A DNA stretch of 14,061 nt from an uncultured Microbacterium sp. GTDB taxonomy: Bacteria > Actinomycetota > Actinomycetes > Actinomycetales > Microbacteriaceae. Numbering within the stretch: position 1 is the first letter of the stretch; every line of letters starts with the position of its first letter. The position numbers and the translations under genes were made by a program. The notes beneath the pieces were generated by a model. The model searched no databases. It saw only the letters and a list, made by a program, of their open reading frames with translations, and was not told the DNA's origin. The DNA lies in assembly GCA_937926065.1 (NCBI GenBank), contig CALANM010000069.1, positions 1-14,061 on the forward strand, written 5' to 3'. This document shows, piece after piece, positions 7,088 through 13,236 of the stretch.

Positions 7088-7660
7088 ATGCAGCCGGTCA
7101 TCCTGCACACGCAGCGCCTCGAACTGTCGGCCCCTGCCGCGAGCGACATCGACGAGATCTTCGCCGCGTGTCAGGACGCGGACATTCAGCGGTACACGAC
7201 GGTTCCTTCGCCGTACCTGCGCGAGGACGCCGAAGGCTTCATCGAGAAGACGGCACGCTGGTGGGACGAGGGCGCCGAGGCGACGTGGGTCATGCGCCAC
7301 GCGGACGGTCTCGCGGGCGTCGTCGGGCTGCACCGGCTCGGAAACGCGAACGGGGCCGGCGAGATCGGCTACTGGGTGGCGCCCGGGTTCCGAGGCCGCC
7401 GCCTGCTCACCGAGGCGTGCCGAACCGTGATCGACTGGGGCTTCTCGCCCGACGGACTCGGCCTCGCCCGCATCGAGTGGCGTGCCGTCGTCGGCAACGT
7501 CCCGTCTGCGCGCACCGCGCGGACGCTCGGCTTCCGCTATGAAGGCCTGCTGCGGGGCGCCCTGCCTCACAGCAGCGGTGCCCGCAATGACGGCTGGATC
7601 GCGGGCCTCCTCGCCACCGACGACCGCTCTCCGCAGCCCTGGCCTGTGCTCGGCGACTGA
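7088..7660 (+). CDS. GNAT acetyltransferase of the RimJ/RimL type
   Basis: The protein has 190 residues. TQRLELSAPAASDIDEIFAAC at the N-terminus and GEIGYWVAPGFRGRRLLTEA (91-110) are the strand-loop-helix that binds acetyl-CoA in RimJ/RimL-like N-acetyltransferases. The C-terminal ARIEWRAVVGNVPSARTARTLGFRYEGLLRG is also typical, with NxxSxxxxxxLGF. The substrate cannot be told; relatives acetylate protein N-termini or small amines. Arg105 occupies the place where many relatives have the second glycine of RGRG. The gene starts 21 nt after trpS and probably has its own promoter. Family call is firm, function open. Confidence 0.87.
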   Translation: MQPVILHTQRLELSAPAASDIDEIFAACQDADIQRYTTVPSPYLREDAEGFIEKTARWWDEGAEATWVMRHADGLAGVVGLHRLGNANGAGEIGYWVAPGFRGRRLLTEACRTVIDWGFSPDGLGLARIEWRAVVGNVPSARTARTLGFRYEGLLRGALPHSSGARNDGWIAGLLATDDRSPQPWPVLGD

Positions 7661-7695
7661 CGGTCCTTCCCTGCCGCCTCGTGCCTGGAGGGTGG

Positions 7696-7701
7696 CAGGA
7701 T
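7696..7701 (+). promoter_or_regulatory. Weak predicted -10 hexamer CAGGAT of the Fpg-like gene
   Basis: CAGGAT lies 7 nt before ATG 7709, close to the 6-nt spacing of the other genes. A GGAGGG site at 7687-7692 is 7 nt before an alternative ATG at 7700, so the mode of initiation is less clear here. Confidence 0.3.
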
Positions 7702-7708
7702 GGGCGGC

Positions 7709-8584
7709 ATGCCTGAGATGCCGGAGGTCCAGGGACTCGTCGACTACCTCGACGGGCGGCTGCGCGGCCGCACGGTCACGAAGGTCGCGGTGACGAACAT
7801 CGCCGCGCTCAAGACATACGACCCGCCGCTCGACGCGTTGAAGGGCGCCGAGGTCACGGGTGCGCGCCGCCACGGCAAGTTCATCGACCTCGCGACGGAT
7901 GCCGCATCCGGCGGCGTGCCGCACCTGATCTTCCACCTCGCGAAGGCGGGCTGGCTGCGCTGGTACGACGAACTGCCCACGACGATCATCCGGCCGGGGA
8001 AGACGCCCATCGCGCTTCGGGTGGGGTTCGACGACGGGTCGGGCTTCGACCTGACCGAGGCGGGCACGAAGAAGTCGCTGGCGGTCTACGCCGCCCGCAC
8101 GCCGCAGGATGTGCCGGGGATCGCGCGCCTGGGTCCCGATCCGTTCGATCCGCAGTTCACGCGTGACACGCTCGCGGGGCTCCTCACGGGGCGTCGCACG
8201 CAGATCAAGGGCGTGCTGCGCGATCAGTCGGTCATCGCGGGCATCGGCAACGCCTACTCCGACGAGATCCTCCACGCGGCGCGCATGTCGCCGTACGCCC
8301 TGGCGGCAGGGCTCTCCGACGAGGAGATCGACCGCCTCTACGCGGCGCTGCAGACGGTCCTCGCCGAGGCGGTGACGACGGCATCCGGCAAGCCGCCTGC
8401 TGAGCTCAAGGACGCGAAGCGGCGCGGCATGGCGGTACACGGACGGCGGGGCGAGGCGTGTCCCGTGTGCGGCACCGAGGTGCACTCGGTGTTCTTCGCC
8501 GACAACAGTCTCGAGTACTGCCCGACGTGTCAGACGGGCGGCAAGATCCTCGCGGACCGTCGCCTGTCGCGTCTGCTCAAGTAG
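7709..8584 (+). CDS. Fpg/Nei-family DNA glycosylase with atypical zinc finger
   Basis: The protein has 291 residues. The family removes oxidised bases and nicks the abasic site, using the N-terminal proline as nucleophile. ATG 7709 is chosen because it gives MPEMPEV, aligning with the MPELPEV of Fpg: Pro2, Glu3 and Glu6. RRHGKF holds Lys57 at the Fpg position. The helix-two-turn-helix is QSVIAGIGNAYSDEILHAARMSP. The C-terminal zinc finger has Cys251, Cys254, Cys271 and Cys274 with Fpg-like spacing. The arginine five residues before the third Cys, which in Fpg contacts DNA and helps catalysis, is Asn266 here. The C-terminus continues 17 residues past the last Cys. Substrate range may therefore differ from 8-oxoguanine glycosylase. 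Convergent with glpK, 12 nt apart. Confidence 0.85.
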   Translation: MPEMPEVQGLVDYLDGRLRGRTVTKVAVTNIAALKTYDPPLDALKGAEVTGARRHGKFIDLATDAASGGVPHLIFHLAKAGWLRWYDELPTTIIRPGKTPIALRVGFDDGSGFDLTEAGTKKSLAVYAARTPQDVPGIARLGPDPFDPQFTRDTLAGLLTGRRTQIKGVLRDQSVIAGIGNAYSDEILHAARMSPYALAAGLSDEEIDRLYAALQTVLAEAVTTASGKPPAELKDAKRRGMAVHGRRGEACPVCGTEVHSVFFADNSLEYCPTCQTGGKILADRRLSRLLK

Positions 8585-8595
8585 CGGCGCGCCGC
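8584..8595. repeat. 12-bp palindrome between convergent genes
   Basis: GCGGCGCGCCGC is a perfect palindrome filling most of the 12-nt gap between the stop codons of the Fpg-like gene and glpK. As RNA it could form a 4-bp GC stem on either strand. No U-tract follows on either side, so it is not a classical rho-independent terminator. Confidence 0.35.
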
Positions 8596-8596
8596 G

Positions 8597-10132
8597 TCAG
8601 TCGAGCGTGCCCATGAGCGTGCGGGCGTCGTCGTCGACCCAGTCCATCGACTTCGAGACGGCCTTCTTCCACAGACGATAGCGGCGCTCGCGCTCCTCGG
8701 CGTCCATCTTCGGCTCGAAGCGGACGTCCTCCTTCCAGTGCCGGCGCAGCTCGTCGCGCGACGACCATACGCCGACGGCGAGACCGGCGGCGTAGGCGGC
8801 GCCCAGGGCGGTGGTCTCGACGACCTTCGGCCGCACGACCGGGATGCCGAGGATGTCGGCCTGGAACTGCATGAGCGCGTCGTTGCGTGTCATGCCGCCG
8901 TCGACACGGAGCTCCTCGAGGGCGCGTCCGGCGTCGGCGACGACCGCTTCGATGACGTCGCGGGTCTGGAAGGCGGTGGCCTCGAGAGCGGCGCGCGCGA
9001 TGTGCGCCTTCGTCACGTAGCGAGTGAGGCCCACGAGCGCCCCGCGGGCGTCGGGCCGCCAGTACGGCGCGAACAGACCGGAGAACGCCGGCACGAAGTA
9101 GGCGCCGCCGTTGTCGTCGACGGTGGCGGCGTGCGTCTCGACCTCCTCGGAGGTGCGGATGATGCCGAGGTTGTCGCGGAGCCACTGCACGAGCGAGCCT
9201 GTGACGGCGATCGAGCCTTCCAGCGCGTATCGCGCGGGCTCGTCTCCGCAGCGGTAGGCGACGGTGGTGATGAGGCCGGCGTCGGAGCGCACCGGCTCGG
9301 TGCCGGTCGCCACGAGGAGGAAGTTGCCGGTGCCGTAGGTGTTCTTCGACTCGCCCTCGTCGAAGGCGGTCTGCCCGAATGTCGCCGCCTGCTGATCGCC
9401 CAGGATGCCGGCGATCGGCACGCCTGCGAGAGCCTCGGGCGCGCGGGCCTCTCCCATGACCTCCGATGACGAGCGGATCTGCGGCAGCATGGCGCGCGGC
9501 ACGCGCCACACGTCGAGCATCCGGTCGGACCAGTCGAGGGTGCGCAGGTCCATGAGGAGCGTGCGGCTCGCGTTGGTGACGTCGGTGATGTGGATGCCGC
9601 CCTCGACGCCGCCGGTGAGGTTCCACACGACCCATGAATCGGTCGTCCCGAACAGCAGGTGGCCCGTCTCGGCGGCCTCGCGTGCGCCGTCGACGTGATC
9701 GAGGATCCACGCGAGCTTCGACGCCGAGAAGTAGGCGGCGAGCGGGAGTCCCGTGATCTCGGCGAACGCGTCGACGCCGTGCTGGGCGATGAGGCGGTCG
9801 ATCGCCGGCTGCGTGCGGGTGTCCTGCCAGACGAGCGCGTTGTGCACCGGCTGACCCGTGCGACGGTCCCACACGACCACGGTCTCGCGCTGGTTGGTCA
9901 CGCCGATCGCCGCCACGTCGGATGCCGAGAGCCCCGCCTCCGCCGCCGCCTCGGCGAGCACGGCCCGCGTGTTCTCCCAGATCTCCCCTGCGTCGTGCTC
10001 GACGCGGCCGGCGCGCGGGAAGATCTGCTGGTGCTCGCGCTGGGCGGACGTGACGATCGCGCCGGCGTCGTCGAAGACGATCGCGCGGGTCGAGGTGGTG
10101 CCCTGATCGATGGCGATCACGTGGCGGGACAT
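8597..10132 (-). CDS. glpK: Glycerol kinase
   Basis: The protein has 511 residues, full length. It phosphorylates glycerol to glycerol-3-phosphate with ATP, trapping it in the cell. It has the FGGY-kinase fold: DQGTTSTRA (9-17) binds phosphate; NQRET gives Arg82 and Glu83, and Tyr134 and Asp246 (in GDQQAA) complete the glycerol site; YGTGNFLL and DGGMTRND form the nucleotide side. The loop before VPIAG (about 221-237) has no histidine, unlike Firmicutes GlpK, which is activated there by HPr phosphorylation; such control is not expected. AGGAG 6 nt before the ATG is a good ribosome site. glpD lies 47 nt upstream on the same strand, so glpD-glpK form an operon. No glpF is in the window. Confidence 0.96.
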   Translation of the reverse strand: MSRHVIAIDQGTTSTRAIVFDDAGAIVTSAQREHQQIFPRAGRVEHDAGEIWENTRAVLAEAAAEAGLSASDVAAIGVTNQRETVVVWDRRTGQPVHNALVWQDTRTQPAIDRLIAQHGVDAFAEITGLPLAAYFSASKLAWILDHVDGAREAAETGHLLFGTTDSWVVWNLTGGVEGGIHITDVTNASRTLLMDLRTLDWSDRMLDVWRVPRAMLPQIRSSSEVMGEARAPEALAGVPIAGILGDQQAATFGQTAFDEGESKNTYGTGNFLLVATGTEPVRSDAGLITTVAYRCGDEPARYALEGSIAVTGSLVQWLRDNLGIIRTSEEVETHAATVDDNGGAYFVPAFSGLFAPYWRPDARGALVGLTRYVTKAHIARAALEATAFQTRDVIEAVVADAGRALEELRVDGGMTRNDALMQFQADILGIPVVRPKVVETTALGAAYAAGLAVGVWSSRDELRRHWKEDVRFEPKMDAEERERRYRLWKKAVSKSMDWVDDDARTLMGTLD

Positions 10133-10138
10133 CGGCGT

Positions 10139-10143
10139 CTCCT
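10139..10143 (-). promoter_or_regulatory. glpK: Ribosome binding site of glpK
   Basis: On the minus strand AGGAG lies 6 nt before ATG 10132. This supports translation as the second gene of an operon mRNA, in contrast to the leaderless candidates around it. Confidence 0.6.
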
Positions 10144-10179
10144 CAGGTCTCTCGGGGAGGGCGGGTCGGCTCTGCAACG

Positions 10180-11907
10180 CTATCGCGCGACGACGTCTGC
10201 GCCCGGCACGGCGGCGTTCACGAGCCGCAGGGCGCGGTCGACCTCGGCGGCGCGGTCGTCGGCATCCCAGCCGAGCACCGACGCAATGGCCTCGGCCACC
10301 TCTTGCGCCGCCTCGCGGGTCGCGCGCCCCGTGAAGGCGATGCTGGTGCGCCGCTGCAGCATGTCGTCGAGGTGCACGACCTGCTCGGTGCGAGCGAGGT
10401 GCCGGAGCTCGCCCGTGCTGTAGTCGGGCAGCGTCTTCAGGGGGCGGTCGTCGTCTCCGAGGGCGTCGATCACGGCCGCGGCCACGGTGCCGTAGCGGTC
10501 GAGCAGCACCGAGGCGCGCGCGAAGCCGACCGTGTCCTCGAACGGAGCGAGCCACTGGTGGCGGGCGCGCTCCGACCGGGGGCAGCCGACGCCTCCGCCG
10601 ATCGCGACGCCCTTCGTGCTGCGGCGGCGCGGCGTGCCGAGCGCGTCGAGCACACGGTCGGCGAGATGCTCCGCCGACGCGCGGAACGTGGTCCACTTCC
10701 CGCCGACGAGGCTCAGCACGGTCGGACCGCCCTCGCCGAGGCGCGCCCGCTCGATGCGGTAGTCGCGCGAGACGAATCCGGGAGCGAGGTCGCCGTGGCC
10801 GGGCAGCGGCCGAACGCCGGCGAGACGATGCACGATCTGCGACCGGTCGACCTGGATGTGCGGGAACACATGGCTGATGAGGTCGAAGAAGTAGTCGACC
10901 TCCTCCTCCGTGCACACGATCGGGTCGGCCATGTCGTGCTCGAGATCGGTGGTGCCGACGAGCACGCGCCCCTTGAGGGGGTAGATCAGCACGATCCGGC
11001 CGTCCGAGTGCTCGAAGAACAGCTCCCGGCCGCCGGTCGCGGCCAGCAGCTCGTCGTGCTCGAGCACGATGTGCGAGCCTTTCGTGCCGCCCATGTACTG
11101 CGTGGGGTCGCCGAGGGCGAGGTTGGTGAGGTCGGTCCAGGGCCCCGAGGCGTTGACGATGACGGATGCGGTGAAGACGAACTCGCCGTCGGCGTCGCGC
11201 AGCACGACCTTGCCGTCTTCGGAGCCGATGGCGGCGGTGTAGTTCGCCGCCCGGGCGTGATCGCCGCCGGCGGCCACGCCGTCGCGCAGGACGTCGAGAG
11301 CGAGTCGCTCGGGGTCGTGAAGAGACGCGTCCCAGTAGGTGGCGGTGTACTTGACGCGCGGGTTCAGCTGGGGCAGCTCTTCGAGCGAGCGCCGACGGCC
11401 GTGGAAGGCGTGACGCGGCACCGTTCCGCGACCGAAGAGGCCGCCTCCCCGGGAGAACGAGTCGTAGATGACGAGCCCGATCTTGATGAGCGCCGCGCCG
11501 CGCTCGCGCGGCTTGCCGCCGCCGTGGCGCAGGAAGCGCAGCGGCGCCGACAGGACGCCGGAGAAGGTCGAGTAGATCGGGATCGTGGTCTGCAGGGGCC
11601 GGACGTAGTGGGGAGCGATCTGGAGGAGCCCGTTTCGCTCGGTGACCGCCTCGTGCACGAGGCGGAACTCGCCGTTCTCGAGGTAGCGGATGCCGCCGTG
11701 GATCATGTGGCTGGACGCCGCAGAGGCGCCCGAGACGAAGTCGTCGCGCTCGACGAGGGCGACGTCGACGCCCTGCATCGCGAGGTCGCGGAATGTCGCG
11801 AGCCCGTTGATCCCGCCGCCGATGATGAGGACGTCGGCGTAGGGTCGCTCGCGCAGCGACGTGCGCGCGGTCACCGGCTGGTCGGCGGGACGGGTGGCGT
11901 CGGTCAT
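10180..11907 (-). CDS. glpD: Glycerol-3-phosphate dehydrogenase, FAD-dependent (aerobic)
   Basis: The protein has 575 residues from ATG 11907. It oxidises glycerol-3-phosphate to dihydroxyacetone phosphate at the membrane face and passes electrons to quinone. ADVLIIGGGINGLATFRDLA (24-43) is the FAD dinucleotide fold. SGASAASSHMIHGGIRYLE (59-77) is the family signature. VNASGPWTD and VGGKWTTFRASAEHLAD mark the substrate and C-terminal DAO domains. The start is uncertain: ATG 11907 has GGGAG 4 nt upstream, ATG 11910 is adjacent, and ATG 11946 (12 residues more than 11910) has AAGGTG 6 nt upstream. All precede the FAD fold, so function is unaffected. The gene leads the glpD-glpK operon and is divergent from a SorC-type regulator. 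Confidence 0.95.
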   Translation of the reverse strand: MTDATRPADQPVTARTSLRERPYADVLIIGGGINGLATFRDLAMQGVDVALVERDDFVSGASAASSHMIHGGIRYLENGEFRLVHEAVTERNGLLQIAPHYVRPLQTTIPIYSTFSGVLSAPLRFLRHGGGKPRERGAALIKIGLVIYDSFSRGGGLFGRGTVPRHAFHGRRRSLEELPQLNPRVKYTATYWDASLHDPERLALDVLRDGVAAGGDHARAANYTAAIGSEDGKVVLRDADGEFVFTASVIVNASGPWTDLTNLALGDPTQYMGGTKGSHIVLEHDELLAATGGRELFFEHSDGRIVLIYPLKGRVLVGTTDLEHDMADPIVCTEEEVDYFFDLISHVFPHIQVDRSQIVHRLAGVRPLPGHGDLAPGFVSRDYRIERARLGEGGPTVLSLVGGKWTTFRASAEHLADRVLDALGTPRRRSTKGVAIGGGVGCPRSERARHQWLAPFEDTVGFARASVLLDRYGTVAAAVIDALGDDDRPLKTLPDYSTGELRHLARTEQVVHLDDMLQRRTSIAFTGRATREAAQEVAEAIASVLGWDADDRAAEVDRALRLVNAAVPGADVVAR

Positions 11908-11964
11908 CATGCTCCCGGGGTGCGGTGGTCGGTCACGTGCTTCCATGCTGAGCACCTTGCGCGC

Positions 11965-11998
11965 ATTGTTGCAAACCAGATGCACATACGTGCACAAT
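11965..11998. promoter_or_regulatory. Divergent glpD / SorC-regulator promoter with candidate operator
   Basis: The inverted repeat TGCAC-N4-GTGCA (11981-11994) overlaps the predicted regulator -10 CACAAT (11993-11998), whose possible -35 is TTGCAA (11969-11974, 18-bp spacer). CACAAT is 6 nt before GTG 12005. Also, ATTGTTGCA at 11965-11973 is nearly repeated in inverse at 11991-11998 (ATTGTGCA on the minus strand). On the minus strand AACAAT (complement of 11965-11970) could be the glpD -10. A protein bound here could control both directions. The regulator is probably the adjacent SorC-type protein, by position only. Confidence 0.5.
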
Positions 11999-12004
11999 CG
12001 ACGG

Positions 12005-12964
12005 GTGCCGAGTCGTGATCCCCTCCCCAAGCGCCAGGACGCGCTGACCGCCGCGCACCTCTACTACATCCAGGGACACACGATGGAGGCGATCGCGGCC
12101 GAGCTGAAGACGTCTCGATCGACCGTCTCCCGGCTCCTCTCCTTCGCACGCGAGACCGGGCTGGTCGAGATCCGCATCCAGTCACCGCTGGTCGAGCCGC
12201 GGCGGATCGAGGCGGCCATCCGCGCGCGCTTCTCGCTCTCGGCTCATGTGGCCCCCGTGCCGGCCGACGTCTCCGAGGCCGATCGCCTCGAGCGCGTCGC
12301 CGCGACTGCCGCGCGCGTCCTCGGCGCTTCCGTCGACTCGCACCAGACGGTGGGCGTCGCATGGGGGTCGACGATGGCGGCAGTCAGCAGGCACCTCACC
12401 CCCAAGCCCACCCGCAATGTCACGATCGTGCAGCTCAACGGATCGGGCAACACGCAGACGAGCGGCCTGCTGTACGCGAGTGAGATCCTGCAGCGTTTCG
12501 CCCGCGCGTTCGACGCCCGCGTCGAGCAGTTTCCCGTACCGGCGTTCTTCGACCACGCCGAGACCCGCCGCGCCGTGTGGAGGGAGCGCAGCACGCAGCG
12601 CCTGCTGTCGCTTCAGGAGTCGATGCGGCTCGTCGTGTTCAGCGTGGGAGCGGCCGGAGCGGGTGTGCCCAGTCACGTCTACTCGGGCGACTATCTGGGG
12701 GCGGAAGACCTGCGCTCTCTGCGCGAAGACCGGGTGGTCGGCGATGTCGCGACCGTCTTCTACCGCGCGGACGGGTCGGATGCCGGCATCCGCCTCAATG
12801 AGCGCGCGACCGGCCCGAGCTTCGAGACGCTCCGTCGCGTGCCGCGTCGGCTGTGCGTGGTCGCAGGACCCTCGAAGCTCGAGGCGCTGCGTGGAGCGAT
12901 CGCCGCCGGGCTCGTCACCGACCTCGTGATCGATGAGCCGACCGCGCTCGAACTCGTCGGCTGA
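12005..12964 (+). CDS. SorC-family sugar-binding transcriptional regulator
   Basis: The protein has 319 residues. An N-terminal helix-turn-helix (about 26-46, TMEAIAAELKTSRSTVSRLL) binds DNA. The rest is a SorC-type sugar-phosphate binding domain with its usual motifs: VGVAWGSTM, QLNGSGNTQTSG, ATVFYRADG, and AGPSKLEALRGAIAAGLV near the C-terminus. Such proteins bind phosphorylated sugars or related effectors, often as tetramers, and act as repressors or activators. It is divergent from glpD-glpK with 58-97 nt between the starts (depending on the glpD start), so regulation of glycerol use is the simplest inference; glycerol-3-phosphate or dihydroxyacetone phosphate would be natural effectors. 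The well-known actinobacterial glycerol regulators belong to other families (IclR-type GylR). Start GTG 12005 lacks a ribosome site and fits a leaderless mRNA. Confidence 0.88.
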   Translation: MPSRDPLPKRQDALTAAHLYYIQGHTMEAIAAELKTSRSTVSRLLSFARETGLVEIRIQSPLVEPRRIEAAIRARFSLSAHVAPVPADVSEADRLERVAATAARVLGASVDSHQTVGVAWGSTMAAVSRHLTPKPTRNVTIVQLNGSGNTQTSGLLYASEILQRFARAFDARVEQFPVPAFFDHAETRRAVWRERSTQRLLSLQESMRLVVFSVGAAGAGVPSHVYSGDYLGAEDLRSLREDRVVGDVATVFYRADGSDAGIRLNERATGPSFETLRRVPRRLCVVAGPSKLEALRGAIAAGLVTDLVIDEPTALELVG

Positions 12965-13009
12965 AGCCTGGCGGACGTCACGGAATGAAACCGCTCGCCG
13001 GGCGTTGAG

Positions 13010-13015
13010 TAGACT
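13010..13015 (+). promoter_or_regulatory. Predicted -10 hexamer TAGACT of the riboflavin operon
   Basis: TAGACT ends 11 nt before the first paired base of the FMN riboswitch, so transcription would start just ahead of stem P1. No clear -35 element is seen. The 45 nt between the regulator stop and this hexamer contain no evident terminator. Confidence 0.5.
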
Positions 13016-13026
13016 CGGATGCACGA

Positions 13027-13165
13027 TGTGCTCCGGGGTCGGTGTGAATCCGAACCGGCGGTGACAGTCCGCGAGCTCCGCGTCTCGACGTGGGGTTGAC
13101 CTGGTGGAATTCCGGGACCGACGGTGATGCGACGCGAGTCGCGAGTCCGGATGGGAGGCAGCACA
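13027..13165 (+). ncRNA. FMN riboswitch (RFN element)
   Basis: All conserved blocks of the RFN element are present in order: GGGGTCGGTG (13035-13044), CCGGCGGTGACAGTCCGCGA (13055-13074), GGTGGAATTCCGGGACCGAC (13103-13122) and AGTCCGGATGGGAGG (13144-13158). P1 is closed by TGTGCT (13027-13032) with AGCACA (13160-13165). The element senses FMN and lowers expression of the downstream rib genes when FMN is plentiful. Its position 72 nt before ribD fits. The absence of a U-tract terminator favours control of translation rather than of transcription. Confidence 0.95.
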
Positions 13166-13236
13166 GGTCGCTGGGCATCAGCCTGCGGCCGTCGGCGTCG
13201 ACCGATTCCCCGGAGCCTGTTTCAAAAGGATGAGGG
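13166..13236 (+). promoter_or_regulatory. Riboswitch expression platform and ribD ribosome site
   Basis: CCCCGGAGC at 13208-13216 is the exact complement of GCTCCGGGG at 13030-13038, which in the FMN-bound form belongs to P1 and P2. The two folds are mutually exclusive. The ribosome site AGGA (13227-13230) lies 6 nt before ATG 13237, and CCT at 13216-13218 could pair with AGG at 13227-13229. This is consistent with FMN-controlled translation initiation. Confidence 0.6.

Noticed and set aside
7190..7420. Acetyltransferase Arg105 replacing a motif-A glycine as evidence of inactivity
   Set aside because: RGRRL-type variants are plausible in active relatives as far as I know, and the rest of the fold is intact; too weak for a finding.
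7700..7708. Fpg-like gene starting at ATG 7700, which has GGAGGG 7 nt upstream
   Set aside because: It would place MGG before MPEMPEV and remove the N-terminal proline that the family needs as nucleophile. ATG 7709 restores Pro2, Glu3, Glu6 and Lys57.
4775..8485. Very long minus-strand open frame (1236 codons) opposite the BrkB-family gene, xth, trpS, GNAT and Fpg-like genes
   Set aside because: It mirrors five well-recognised genes on the plus strand, its translation is Arg/Val/Asp/His-rich with no family motif, and such shadows are expected from the third-position GC bias of a high-GC genome.
10303..12018. Plus-strand open frame of 571 codons opposite glpD
   Set aside because: Shadow of glpD; composition is typical of an antisense frame and it shows no motif.
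11911..12030. glpD extended upstream to 12030 or 11946
   Set aside because: Start 12030 would overlap the divergent regulator gene and lie upstream of any promoter. Start 11946 remains possible (AAGGTG at 6 nt) but adds only a Pro/Arg-rich stretch without family likeness, so I kept 11907 and recorded the doubt.
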